Assembly (NCBI RefSeq): GCF_012516375.2
Contig: NZ_CP051204.2
Coordinates: 5,270,001-5,334,000 of the forward strand
Source: Chitinophaga oryzae
Lineage (GTDB): Bacteria > Bacteroidota > Bacteroidia > Chitinophagales > Chitinophagaceae
Reading direction: 5' to 3'
Length of the DNA: 64,000 nt
Positions within the stretch are counted from its first letter, which is position 1. Each line of letters opens with the position of its first letter. Shown piece by piece: positions 7,685-15,982 of this stretch. The notes beneath the pieces were generated by a model that was given only the letters and a program-made list of their open reading frames with translations, was not told where the DNA came from and did no database searches. The translations under genes and the position numbers were made by a program.

Positions 7685-8785
7685 ATGGAATCTAATCCGA
7701 ATGTTACTGATCAGGCGCTTCCCGTGGTAAGACTGGACAAGGACGGCAATGCCGACCTCGCCCGTATTACCCCCGAAGAAACGCAGAAATATAATGAGCT
7801 CAATAAGTCGCTGGTCACCTCCGACGTGAACTCTATCCTGAACTACGGCGCTGAAGTACAAAGCTCTATGGAGCGCTACAGCAACGAGTTCCTGACCTCT
7901 GTGCGCACCTACAACTCCGGAGAAGTAGGTGGCCTGATCAATGAACTGCTCAGCGAACTGAACTACATCGACGTGGATGAGCTGAACCAGGGCGGCTTCA
8001 AAAGCTTTCTCTCCAAAGTCCCGTTCCTGAAAAAGCTCGTCATGGATGCGCAGAAACTCTTCCAGAAGTATGATACCGTAGTCGCCAATATCGACAAGAT
8101 CACCAACAAGATCAAAGCGGGCCGTATCAATTCCCTGAAAGACAACAGCTCCCTGCAAACCATGTTCGACAGCAATGTCAACTACATTAAACAGATGGAA
8201 GACCTGATCATCTCCGGTCAACTGAAGTACAATGAGCTGACACAGAAACTGGCCGAAATGGAAGCCAACGCCGGCAACTATAACGACTACGAAATTGCGG
8301 ACCTCCGGGATTTTGTGGGCCGCCTGGATAAAAGGCTGGCAGACATGAAGATCGTACGCTTCATCATGCTGCAGTCCCTCGCGCAGATCAGACTGGTGCA
8401 GAACAACAACACCTCTATCGCAGAAAAAGCACAGTCTATCATCTCCACCACCATCCCCGTCTGGAAAAACCAGCTCACCATCGCGGTGGCGCTGCAACGC
8501 CAGAAGGCCAACGTGGAAATGCAACGCAAAATTTCCGATACCACCAATACCATCCTGCAGAAAAATGCAGACCTGCTCAAACAGAACAGTATCGATGTGG
8601 CACGGGAAAACGAAAAGACCGTGGTGTCTGTCGAAACACTGAAACGCACCACCCAGTCGCTGATCGAAACGTTGCATGAAGTGAAGAGAATCCATGAACA
8701 GGGCGCCGAAAGCCGTAAAGTGCTCAACGGTGAACTGCAGAACCTGGAAACAGAGCTGAAGAAAAATGTAACTAACGTGCGCTAA
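7685..8785 (+). CDS. telA: TelA-family toxic anion resistance protein
   Basis: A 366-residue, almost wholly alpha-helical protein fitting the TelA/KlaA family (toxic anion resistance). Typical traits are the N-terminal region ending FLSKVPFLKKLVMDAQKLFQ, the stretch VANIDKITNKIKAGR, the conserved DLRDFVGRLDKRLADMKIVR, and the core PVWKNQLTIAVALQRQKANV (near 258-277), followed by ILQKNADLLKQNSIDVARE. TelA proteins are soluble or membrane-peripheral and are tied to resistance to tellurite, colicins and cell-envelope drugs. It sits between TerD genes and an unknown helical protein. Confidence 0.9.
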   Translation: MESNPNVTDQALPVVRLDKDGNADLARITPEETQKYNELNKSLVTSDVNSILNYGAEVQSSMERYSNEFLTSVRTYNSGEVGGLINELLSELNYIDVDELNQGGFKSFLSKVPFLKKLVMDAQKLFQKYDTVVANIDKITNKIKAGRINSLKDNSSLQTMFDSNVNYIKQMEDLIISGQLKYNELTQKLAEMEANAGNYNDYEIADLRDFVGRLDKRLADMKIVRFIMLQSLAQIRLVQNNNTSIAEKAQSIISTTIPVWKNQLTIAVALQRQKANVEMQRKISDTTNTILQKNADLLKQNSIDVARENEKTVVSVETLKRTTQSLIETLHEVKRIHEQGAESRKVLNGELQNLETELKKNVTNVR

Positions 8786-8798
8786 CCGTGTATAGATA

Positions 8799-9761
8799 AT
8801 GGAGGATAACCTGGCGATTATATTAAATGACTCAAATAAAACCATCAGCAAACTACAGTTGCTGTCCGCTTTTTTTGAAGAAGAGATTATTTATAAAATA
8901 TATCTCCGAAGCCAGGTTGTCCATAAATTATTCGAATCCAATCCTGAACTGGACATTAATAAGCTGGAGCTGTTCCACCTGCAATACACCGCCTCTGCCA
9001 TCGAACTGTTGAGAAAAATCAAGGCTTCCAACGAAAGAAACGTAAGCCTGATCTATGACGAAATGCAGCTCAACAAGGAAATGATGGAGAAGCTGAACAG
9101 CTCCGTCTTTTCAGAAAAAAACTACGACCTCGACAAACAGAAACAGGCGCTGAAAATAAACCTGTCCCTCCGCAGGCTGTACCAGACCTTGTCTGACAAC
9201 ACGGACGAATACCCGTTTTCCAAAAACATCAACACCTTCAGCAGCCGCTTCTCCCAGGATTTTTATTACGACATCTCCGCCGAACAGATGATGAACCTCA
9301 TCCAATATGAGACGGCTGACATCTATAGAAACAGCTACGCCATCATCCAGAAGAAACTCATGGGACTTCTGTGCAAACACGAGTTCCGTACCGAATTTTT
9401 CTGCGGCCTCAAAACCGGCGGCATGATCGCCGAAGTGTACCGCTTCCTCGACGCAGACCGGCACTTCCTCTACTTCCCGTCCAAAAACCTGTTCCTTCTC
9501 TGCGATCTTTCAGAGATCCCGGATATCGACTGGACCAACTCCATGTCCAAAAAAGCGCGGATCATACAGGAAATGACCGACAAAAACGATCAGCTCGAAA
9601 GCAGGGCCAATATCCTGAAAACCGCCATCCCGGATACCGTGCGGACTTTACTGCAGGAGTACTATGATAAAATCTCCGAAGTGGACTTCCTCCAGAAAAT
9701 CGGCAACTACGATGTGCAGACCAACATCCTGCGCACCATGCTCAACACCGATACCTTCTAA
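8799..9761 (+). CDS. Uncharacterised helical protein, last gene of the Ter plus-arm
   Basis: I do not recognise this 320-residue protein. It starts 13 bases after telA (MEDNLAIILNDSNKTISKLQ), so it is almost surely in the same operon. It is mainly helical, with a coiled-coil-like C-terminal third (KKARIIQEMTDKNDQLESRA) and one beta-rich segment in the middle (FFCGLKTGGMIAEVYRFLD...RHFLYFPSKNLFLLCDLSEIP, near 203-245). There is no signal peptide and no transmembrane segment. It could be a partner or adaptor of TelA. Confidence 0.75.
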   Translation: MEDNLAIILNDSNKTISKLQLLSAFFEEEIIYKIYLRSQVVHKLFESNPELDINKLELFHLQYTASAIELLRKIKASNERNVSLIYDEMQLNKEMMEKLNSSVFSEKNYDLDKQKQALKINLSLRRLYQTLSDNTDEYPFSKNINTFSSRFSQDFYYDISAEQMMNLIQYETADIYRNSYAIIQKKLMGLLCKHEFRTEFFCGLKTGGMIAEVYRFLDADRHFLYFPSKNLFLLCDLSEIPDIDWTNSMSKKARIIQEMTDKNDQLESRANILKTAIPDTVRTLLQEYYDKISEVDFLQKIGNYDVQTNILRTMLNTDTF

Positions 9762-9800
9762 AAAAAATTGCATCAGCCCGAAGACCGATGCAACTTTCTC
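9761..9800. terminator. Terminator between the two convergent Ter arms
   Basis: TTGCATC (9768-9774) pairs with GATGCAA (9787-9793). The plus strand continues CTTTCTCATTT; the minus strand continues into TTTTTTT (complement of 9761-9767). It can serve the plus-arm operon and the oppositely read terC transcript. Confidence 0.7.
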
Positions 9801-9841
9801 ATTTAATCATTTTTTTATTTGGTTATTTACCTATTTGGTGA

Positions 9842-10654
9842 TTATGCTTTCTTGCCTTCCAACTGGGCAGCAGCGCCTCTTTTAGGCACGTTGAACAGCG
9901 CAGAAGTAACGATGGGCACTACAAACACGCTCACCGTCAGAATGGAAGTCCATACGTCCGCGATATGGCTCTCCAGGAATTTGGTAATGGGAGACTCTGT
10001 GTTATAGTGTTCCCACAGGGACAGGGACAGTTTCAGGCCCAGGATGGCGATCACGATATAGGCAGCTGTTTCCAGGAAGGTAAATCTCGTCATCAGTTTT
10101 ACGAAAGCCTGCGCTACAAAACGCATGGCGAGGATACCGATAAACACGCCGAGGCATACCAGCAGGATGTTGTCCGTAAAAGCTACCGCCGCGAAGATGT
10201 TATCAATAGAGAAGGCCATGTCCATCAGCTCTACCAGCGCCACAGTGGCCCAGAAGGGACCGATAGCGCCTACGGTCATTTTGTACAGCCAGTTTTTTTC
10301 CTTGTCGATGGATTCTTCTTCCTCTGCTTCCGCCGCTTTGGCTTTAGCACGTTTGTCCCTCACCCAGGCAAATACCAGGTAAAGCAGGTACAGGCCGCCA
10401 AGTGCTTTCAGCCACCAGAACTGGATCAGGAAGGAGGCAAACAGCATCGCAAGACCACGGAACAAATAAGCGCCAAAGATACCATACTTCAGGGCGCGGT
10501 CACGTTGTTTTTCGGGCAGGTCCATTACCATGGTGGCCAGTACCGCCGCATTATCAACGGAAAGCAAACTTTCGATGATAATCAGGTTCCCCACTACGAT
10601 CAGGGATGGGATGGGATTGTCAAGAATTTGTTGGAACAGTTCTGCAAAATTCAT
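9842..10654 (-). CDS. terC: TerC-family integral membrane protein
   Basis: A 270-residue protein with about seven transmembrane segments. The two TerC signature motifs are present: IIIESLLSVDNAAVLATMV (near 25-43) and VELMDMAFSIDNIFAAVAF (near 141-159), with the Asp-Asn pairs that are thought to bind metal within the membrane. A charged loop KRAKAKAAEAEEEESIDKE separates the two halves. TerC proteins transport or scaffold metal (Mn2+) and partner with TerD/TerB proteins at the inner membrane. It is the last gene of the minus Ter arm, about 96 bases past the kinase gene. Confidence 0.93.
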   Translation of the reverse strand: MNFAELFQQILDNPIPSLIVVGNLIIIESLLSVDNAAVLATMVMDLPEKQRDRALKYGIFGAYLFRGLAMLFASFLIQFWWLKALGGLYLLYLVFAWVRDKRAKAKAAEAEEEESIDKEKNWLYKMTVGAIGPFWATVALVELMDMAFSIDNIFAAVAFTDNILLVCLGVFIGILAMRFVAQAFVKLMTRFTFLETAAYIVIAILGLKLSLSLWEHYNTESPITKFLESHIADVWTSILTVSVFVVPIVTSALFNVPKRGAAAQLEGKKA

Positions 10655-10676
10655 TTCAGTGTGTTTTTTATAGTTC

Positions 10677-10770
10677 TTATTTGTTCGCCATTGTGATCAC
10701 TACTACCCTGCCGCCTTCTTCGCGGGAGAGCAGGAGTTTTTTACCATCTGTCAGTTCCACCATGGTACCG
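10677..10770 (-). other. Out-of-frame C-terminal tail of the Ter kinase
   Basis: Reading in the -1 frame from the CCCCC run (10770-10774, minus strand) gives PGTMVELTDGKKLLLSREEG then GRVVVITMANK and a stop at 10677. It looks like a natural end for the kinase C-terminal beta domain, and codes like protein. It is either a programmed -1 shift, a frameshift mutation, a sequence error in the C run, or a separate tiny peptide from the ATG at 10763. It fills nearly all of the space between the kinase stop and terC. Confidence 0.5.
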
Positions 10771-12184
10771 GGGGTATCTCTTTGTCTTCCGTCAGGTCTT
10801 TAAGGGAGGTCAGTTTCTGGTTGACCAGCACCCATTTGTCCTGGTGGAAGGTAAAATAGCCTACGGGCACTTTCTGTTCGGGGGTCAGCCGTTCATTGCG
10901 GATGATGTTCCGGTTGGCATGCCATTGAAACAGGTATTGGTTATGATAGACCATTAACCGGTGATTTTCCGGTTTCCAGACGGTCGGTTTAAATTCATAA
11001 TACAGGTCCAGCACCGGCAGCGTGCCTTTATGCGGCGTACCGCAGAACGGGCATTTCGGGGAGATGGTATTATCAAATACATACCATTTCTGTTCGCAGG
11101 CTGCGTTGCTGCAGGGCTGCATCAGGTCGGTGGTTTTCAGCAGCGCCTGTTCCCACATTTCTGCCGGCGGCCGGTTGTTGGGCTGATGCAGGCCGGTAAT
11201 GAAAGCCTGGTCGAACAGCTCTTTCAGGTAAGGGCCGGTGATGGTGTATGGCAGTTTGGTGATATCGGCCCAGGGCAGTTCCTTCGGGTTGAGCTGGTTC
11301 AGTTTGGGCCTGTTGGACGTATCCTGCGGATGTTCGATGAACAGGGCTTTTTCGCCCATGGACAGCAGGTCGTCTTTCTCCGTGTCCAGGTCATGTACTT
11401 TGCCTCCTTTCAGGGGATGGCGGTACAGCAGGTACATATAGATCATCACCGCCAGTGCGTGCAGGTCGGTCAACCGGTTGGGCAGCTTGCGGTTCGGGTC
11501 TTTAACGTCGAGATGTTTGGTGGCCAGTACTTCCGGCGCAATAAAATCGGCGGTACCGATGACGTCGGGCGGGAAAAGGCCGGGCACCACGAGGCCGTCT
11601 ATATCGATGATGGCGGCCGATTTGCTGACCGGGTCTACCAGCACGTTTTTGTAAGACAGGTCGGAATGGGCCAGACCTGCCGCGTGCAGGCGTTTGACGC
11701 CGCGGGCGATGTTGACGCAGATCTGGAAATAGCTGAGCCAGTTGCCCAGTTCCGCTTCATCGAGCCGCAGGGCGAACTGTTTGTTCCTGAATTTGGGCGA
11801 GGCAAACCATTTGCCTTCTTTTTCCTTGCCTTTGATCAGGTCGTTGGTGGCGTATCCTTTTTTGAAAAAGAAGTTTTGATTATAACAGGGCACGACGAGC
11901 CCTACTTTTTTATCCAGTTCCACCATATCGGTAGGCCAGCAGTACAGGTCTTTGTAGTAGTGGCCGCCTTCGCGGTTAAAGAAGCTGTTATAGTATTCGG
12001 TCACAATTTTGCGCAGGCGTTCGCGGGAGCTAAAATCCTGTTCATCCCGGTAGAACGCCACCACATAAGATTTATCGGGGCTGAAATACACGTCTTTCAT
12101 CCCGCCACGCATCGGTTCGCCGTTATCGATATACTGATACGACTTGCCTGTGTTAATGACGGAATGGACAGTTTTAGTGTTCAT
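10751..12184 (-). CDS. Ter-associated protein kinase with zinc ribbon
   Basis: A 477-residue kinase-fold protein. The catalytic loop is HSDLSYKN at 173-180, the metal loop is DIDG at 194-197 (DFG position), and the activation segment ends IAPEVL at 215-220. The glycine loop RGGMKDVYF near 26-34 is short. A zinc ribbon follows the kinase lobe: CSNAAC at 358-363 and CPFCG at 378-382. A beta-rich tail of about 80 residues comes last and appears cut by a frame change (see 10677-10770). It lies 31 bases after the PP2C phosphatase gene, so the kinase and phosphatase likely act on common Ter substrates. Such kinase/PP2C/vWA trios recur in Ter loci. Cytoplasmic. Confidence 0.88.
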   Translation of the reverse strand: MNTKTVHSVINTGKSYQYIDNGEPMRGGMKDVYFSPDKSYVVAFYRDEQDFSSRERLRKIVTEYYNSFFNREGGHYYKDLYCWPTDMVELDKKVGLVVPCYNQNFFFKKGYATNDLIKGKEKEGKWFASPKFRNKQFALRLDEAELGNWLSYFQICVNIARGVKRLHAAGLAHSDLSYKNVLVDPVSKSAAIIDIDGLVVPGLFPPDVIGTADFIAPEVLATKHLDVKDPNRKLPNRLTDLHALAVMIYMYLLYRHPLKGGKVHDLDTEKDDLLSMGEKALFIEHPQDTSNRPKLNQLNPKELPWADITKLPYTITGPYLKELFDQAFITGLHQPNNRPPAEMWEQALLKTTDLMQPCSNAACEQKWYVFDNTISPKCPFCGTPHKGTLPVLDLYYEFKPTVWKPENHRLMVYHNQYLFQWHANRNIIRNERLTPEQKVPVGYFTFHQDKWVLVNQKLTSLKDLTEDKEIPPVPWWN

Positions 12185-12215
12185 GATGTTATGGTGTTAC
12201 CTAATCAATATGCAA

Positions 12216-13619
12216 TTAACTGATGATCATCAGGGTCCTGTCGTCGTGATTGCCGGGGCTCCAGAAATCCATCCAGGCCGACAGGCGGCCGGCGCTTTCC
12301 GGGGAGTGCGCTCCCAGTGGCAGGGCCACGTTTTCCGGGTTGTTGCCGTTCAGGTCCGCCAGAAACGCTTTCCACGTGTCCAGTTTCTCCAGGTTAGCTT
12401 CCACCACGAATTTGGGATCGTAGATACCGTCGGTCATCAGCATGAGATAAGCGAAGTCCGGGACCAGTTTAAAACCGAAGCGGGTAGGGAATTTGTCGCT
12501 CGTAAAGATTTCAGGCATGGTAATGAACCGCGTGCCGCCTCCGAATTCTCCTACGTCAAGCCGGTTCATCAGCGTGACAGCGGAACAGTCCTTGTTCAAC
12601 AGTCCGATGGGGCAGTCTCCTACCCCGAAGCTCATGATGACATAGCCAAATGCATACTTTTTCAGCAGCACAAATATAAGGGTGGAATGCAGATCTTTTA
12701 TGGAAACCTGTTGAGCGGCGGCAAATTCTTCCAGTTTTTTATGTACCGCGAAGGCAGCCTTGCCCAGTGTGTCATACACGAGGCGGTTGATTTTCTTTTG
12801 TGTATCGGTACCGGTACCAGCGGCATGTTCTCCGAAAAGGGCATCGATGTCGGCTGTGGGCGCGGTCTTAAAGAACTGTTCAAAATAGTCTATGATGCCG
12901 GTGCAGGCCAGCCGGGAGCCTTCGCGGGACAGTCTGGCGCTGCCGGCGCCGTCTGATACGGCCAGCACGCTCCAGCCGGAGGGTTCCAGGTGCCGGAAGG
13001 CGTAGTCGTCGTCCCGGAAAGAGCCTACGTTGGCGTGGGAGCGTCCGCGTTTGGAGGCGACGGTCACGAAGCGGTCGCCCAGCGGGGCGAATTCGGCGAC
13101 ATCATCTGCTTTCCAGAAGGGGCCGGCCATATCGCTGGGAATGCTTTTCCAGAGTGAGCGGGGGTCGGGGTTGATGACCAGCGGCAGCACTTTTTCGTGG
13201 GCTGCTGCGCTGGTATCGCCGCCGGCGAGGCGGAACTGCAGTTTCAGGCGGATATCGCCGCTTTTCACGGGAACACCCTGTATCCCGCCGGTGGCGGGAT
13301 CGTATTGCAGCCCGTATTCTTCCAGCCCTTCGATGGCTGTCCATGTAACGTCGGACCAGTTCAGCTGCCGGAAATCGAGCGTAGCCTGGTATGGCTTGCC
13401 CACGGTAGCATTCGGGATGGTGACCGGTTGTTGCTGGATATCAGCCAGTCTGTTTTTATACTGCCATATGTCCATGAGTCGTTGTTGGTTTTCCAGTATC
13501 TGCCTGGCTATTTGCTGATGTTGTTCATCATCTACAAAGGCATCGAACAGGTGTTGTTTGCTGCCGGCAATGGTAATATTTTTAGCGGCAAACAGTTCGC
13601 GGATATATTTTTTTGACAT
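12216..13619 (-). CDS. PP2C-family protein phosphatase with Ig-like N-terminal domain
   Basis: A 467-residue protein. Residues about 1-60 are helical. About 65-150 look like a putative Ig-type fold (IPNATVGKPYQATLDF ... YDPATGGIQGVPVKSGDIRLKLQF). The PP2C domain spans about 185-467, with the metal-binding motif LAVSDGAGSARLSREGSRLA, GDCPIGLLNKD, LMLMTDGIYDPKF, and the terminal DDRTLMII. It should remove phosphate from Ser/Thr residues in a Mn2+/Mg2+-dependent way. It is placed between the zinc-knuckle vWA protein and the kinase, 15 and 31 bases apart, in one operon. The Ig-like N-terminal domain on a cytoplasmic PP2C is unusual and may bind a partner. Confidence 0.88.
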   Translation of the reverse strand: MSKKYIRELFAAKNITIAGSKQHLFDAFVDDEQHQQIARQILENQQRLMDIWQYKNRLADIQQQPVTIPNATVGKPYQATLDFRQLNWSDVTWTAIEGLEEYGLQYDPATGGIQGVPVKSGDIRLKLQFRLAGGDTSAAAHEKVLPLVINPDPRSLWKSIPSDMAGPFWKADDVAEFAPLGDRFVTVASKRGRSHANVGSFRDDDYAFRHLEPSGWSVLAVSDGAGSARLSREGSRLACTGIIDYFEQFFKTAPTADIDALFGEHAAGTGTDTQKKINRLVYDTLGKAAFAVHKKLEEFAAAQQVSIKDLHSTLIFVLLKKYAFGYVIMSFGVGDCPIGLLNKDCSAVTLMNRLDVGEFGGGTRFITMPEIFTSDKFPTRFGFKLVPDFAYLMLMTDGIYDPKFVVEANLEKLDTWKAFLADLNGNNPENVALPLGAHSPESAGRLSAWMDFWSPGNHDDRTLMIIS

Positions 13620-13634
13620 GCTGTTGATTCCTTT

Positions 13635-14690
13635 TTAGCCCTGGGCGCGGTTAACGTCGAATCCGCCTTCACCGATGCCGTACGTCCCTTTATTGCCGCA
13701 CCATGGGCAGGTACTGATATGCTCCTCCCCGATGCAGTGTATCTGGCCGCAGACGCACATGGCGAAGGCCACCTGGTTGCCGCAGCAGGGGCAGGTAGGG
13801 TTTCCGATCAGTTCATCGCTGTTGATACGGGAAGGGCCTGCGCTCTCGTCCGACAGTTCCTGGTAGGTCTGGTCTACCTGGAAAGCGCCTACCAGCCGGT
13901 ATGACAGGCGGTTGATGTCCAGCCCGTATATTTTGGCTTCCTCTTCGGAGCGGCGGTATTTCATCAGGTAGTTCCTGTTCAGGTTCTGGCATTTGCCCAC
14001 CAGCACGGCGTAGTTGCTGTCCATATAGGACTGTGGCGGGATGGGTTTGGTGAGATCTACCTTGCTGAGGGTATCGTCTCCGTATATTTTAGCCAGTTCA
14101 AAGCCGGAAGCGTTTTTCTCCACGCTTTCGCTGCTGGTTTTGATGGAGTCTGTCACCCATTTGAAGAACTGCTTGTACGCCGCGGCGTTGCTGTTTTTGA
14201 AGTGGATGATGTTTTCCGTCAGTTCTTTCAGCACATGTACGTCTGTCTCGTTGCCGAAGGAAATGGCCACCATATTGGCGGTGCGTTGCCAGTTCTGCTT
14301 CCATTCTGCGATGGCGGCGCGGGTATCGTCGGTCGGCACGCCGTCGGTGAACAGGAATACGATGGGCTTCCAGTCGCCTTTCTGTTCGTAGGTGGTTTTC
14401 ACCTGGTTTTTGCGCAGCTCGTACATCAGGTGTCCGAGGCCTTTGCTGAGCGAGGTACCGCCGCCGATGGGGAAACGGGGCGGGTAGAAATTGATGATCT
14501 CCTGCAGGGGCACCAGTGTTTTGGCTTGTCCTGCGAAGACGATAATAGAAACCCAGACGGTTTCAATAGCGTAGGGGTCGGCTTTGAGTGCCTGGATAAT
14601 TTGAGACAGGCCTTCTTCCACCTGTTGTATAGGTTCTCCGACCATAGATTCGGAGACGTCTATCAGAAAATAAATGGGGAGTCTTCTCAT
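13635..14690 (-). CDS. TerY-like vWA protein with C-terminal zinc-binding domain
   Basis: A 351-residue protein. The vWA domain (about 1-200) has MIDAS residues DVSES (near 12-16), GGGTSLSKGL and FTDGVPTDD. The C-terminal part (about 210-351) carries cysteine pairs: CPCCGNQ, CVCGQIHCIG and CPWCGNKG, as in TerY_C-type metal-binding domains. Compared with its two shorter paralogues upstream, only this one has the zinc part. Its ATG overlaps the stop of the AIM24-like gene by one base, so translation is coupled. Likely a metal-dependent protein-protein scaffold. Confidence 0.9.
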   Translation of the reverse strand: MRRLPIYFLIDVSESMVGEPIQQVEEGLSQIIQALKADPYAIETVWVSIIVFAGQAKTLVPLQEIINFYPPRFPIGGGTSLSKGLGHLMYELRKNQVKTTYEQKGDWKPIVFLFTDGVPTDDTRAAIAEWKQNWQRTANMVAISFGNETDVHVLKELTENIIHFKNSNAAAYKQFFKWVTDSIKTSSESVEKNASGFELAKIYGDDTLSKVDLTKPIPPQSYMDSNYAVLVGKCQNLNRNYLMKYRRSEEEAKIYGLDINRLSYRLVGAFQVDQTYQELSDESAGPSRINSDELIGNPTCPCCGNQVAFAMCVCGQIHCIGEEHISTCPWCGNKGTYGIGEGGFDVNRAQG

Positions 14691-15319
14691 TATCTGAAGT
14701 TTACGGAGGTGATGTATACGGTGCCCGGCCCTGTGATTTTGAGCATGGAGAGCCCTTCCCCGCCGAGCATATTACTACCGGAGAAGTGTGACGACATCCT
14801 GTTTTGCATATCAGCATTCATACAGATAAAACTTTTCTCATCCACAAAAACCGTTTGACCGGCTGCGAGGTCCAGCGTGGTGGCAGTGCCGACCACATCG
14901 AGGAATACCGTGCAGAAGCCGGTGATTTTCTGCATAATGAGGCCGGTGCCGCCGATGAGCGAGGTGAGGTTCAGCTTCGCGTCGATATCGACTTTATCGG
15001 AGGAGGCCACATAGTATCCGGCTCTGCAGATGATGCCGCCGGAGATGTTTTTCAGGTTGACCGGCAGCATACCTACTTTGCCGGCCACCATGAGTTTCTT
15101 CGGGTTAATATTGGTGTTACAGAGTTCCACCTGGAAAATGCTTTCGCCGGTGAGTTTTCTTTTCAGTACGCCGGCGAGGCCTTTATCAAACACGTTGAGC
15201 GAAGAATGGATACCTTCTTCATAATAGATCAGGGCTCCTTTCTCACAATAAAATTTCTCGTTGTGGGTTAATTCTACCTGCAGGCTTTTAAAGTCGTGCC
15301 CTATAAGTTTTACGTTCAT
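14690..15319 (-). CDS. AIM24 / TIGR00266-family protein
   Basis: A 209-residue, beta-rich protein with the family traits: an early EKGALIYYEEG stretch, a hydrophobic glycine-rich middle (NLTSLIGGTGLIMQKITG), a valine-rich VFLDVVGTATTLDLAAGQTVFVDE and the end LGGEGLSMLKITGPGTVYI. This is the tryptophan-RNA-attenuator-like AIM24 fold. Its molecular job is unknown, although AIM24-type proteins recur beside TerD and vWA genes. It lies 10 bases after the second vWA gene and overlaps the third by one base. Confidence 0.83.
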   Translation of the reverse strand: MNVKLIGHDFKSLQVELTHNEKFYCEKGALIYYEEGIHSSLNVFDKGLAGVLKRKLTGESIFQVELCNTNINPKKLMVAGKVGMLPVNLKNISGGIICRAGYYVASSDKVDIDAKLNLTSLIGGTGLIMQKITGFCTVFLDVVGTATTLDLAAGQTVFVDEKSFICMNADMQNRMSSHFSGSNMLGGEGLSMLKITGPGTVYITSVNFR

Positions 15320-15329
15320 AATTCGTTGA

Positions 15330-15965
15330 TCAGATCACTAAATTCACTTCCTGGGGGGGCGGTGGCAGGGCTACCTGTGAGGTGGTGCCCATGCTTTTGT
15401 TGCCTTGTTCGATGGTATCGGACACCCATTTAAAGAACTGGCGCAGGGTGGCGCTGTCGGCGGTATCGAGGTGCACCACGGTGTCGGTCAGTTCTTTGAG
15501 CATATCGTTGTCTGCCGCTTTGCCGGCGGCGCATCCTACGATGGCGCCGAAGTTGAGGCTTTTTATTTTGGGGATCATCTCGCGGTAAAGCAGCTGATCG
15601 GATGGTTTTCCATCTGTAAAGATGAATAACAGCGGACGCCAGTCTCCTTTCTGGGTGGCCGTTCCGCGTTGTACATCGTTGGTTACTTTACCATAGAGAT
15701 ATTCCAGTCCCTGTCCTGTATGGGTGGGTCCACTCTGCGGGCAGGTAATTTCGGGCAACTGGAAGCTCACCAGTTCGGTGAGCGGTACCAGTTCCTTTAC
15801 TTCCCTGTCGAAGGTGATGATGCTGAGCCACAGGGAATCCAGGGCATGGGCATCCATACGAAGATTATTGACCATTCCGCTCAGGGCATTGTTCAGTGCC
15901 TGAATGGGTTCCCCATACATGGAACCGGAGGTGTCCAGCAGGAAATATACCGGTAGTCGTCGCAT
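15330..15965 (-). CDS. TerY-like vWA protein
   Basis: A 211-residue single-domain vWA protein beginning MRRLPVYFLLDTSGSMYGEP. The MIDAS is intact: DTSGS, a Thr in SGPTHTGQGLE, and FTDGKPSD. The tail is short with a proline run (ALPPPPQEVNLVI). It is a paralogue of the vWA gene just upstream (15983), sharing the N-terminal motif, ATxxKGDWxPL and VxLDTADSATxxxFFKWV blocks. Tandem duplication is the simple explanation. Role as metal-dependent scaffold in the Ter complex is inferred. Confidence 0.9.
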   Translation of the reverse strand: MRRLPVYFLLDTSGSMYGEPIQALNNALSGMVNNLRMDAHALDSLWLSIITFDREVKELVPLTELVSFQLPEITCPQSGPTHTGQGLEYLYGKVTNDVQRGTATQKGDWRPLLFIFTDGKPSDQLLYREMIPKIKSLNFGAIVGCAAGKAADNDMLKELTDTVVHLDTADSATLRQFFKWVSDTIEQGNKSMGTTSQVALPPPPQEVNLVI

Positions 15966-15982
15966 ATAGGTGTATTAAAGGC

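Noticed and set aside
7673..8851. A 392-residue open frame on the minus strand over telA
   Set aside because: It lies opposite a recognisable TelA-family gene; its Phe/His/Val-rich sequence is typical of an antisense shadow.
10961..12223. A 420-residue open frame on the plus strand over the kinase gene
   Set aside because: It is the antisense of a gene with intact kinase motifs.
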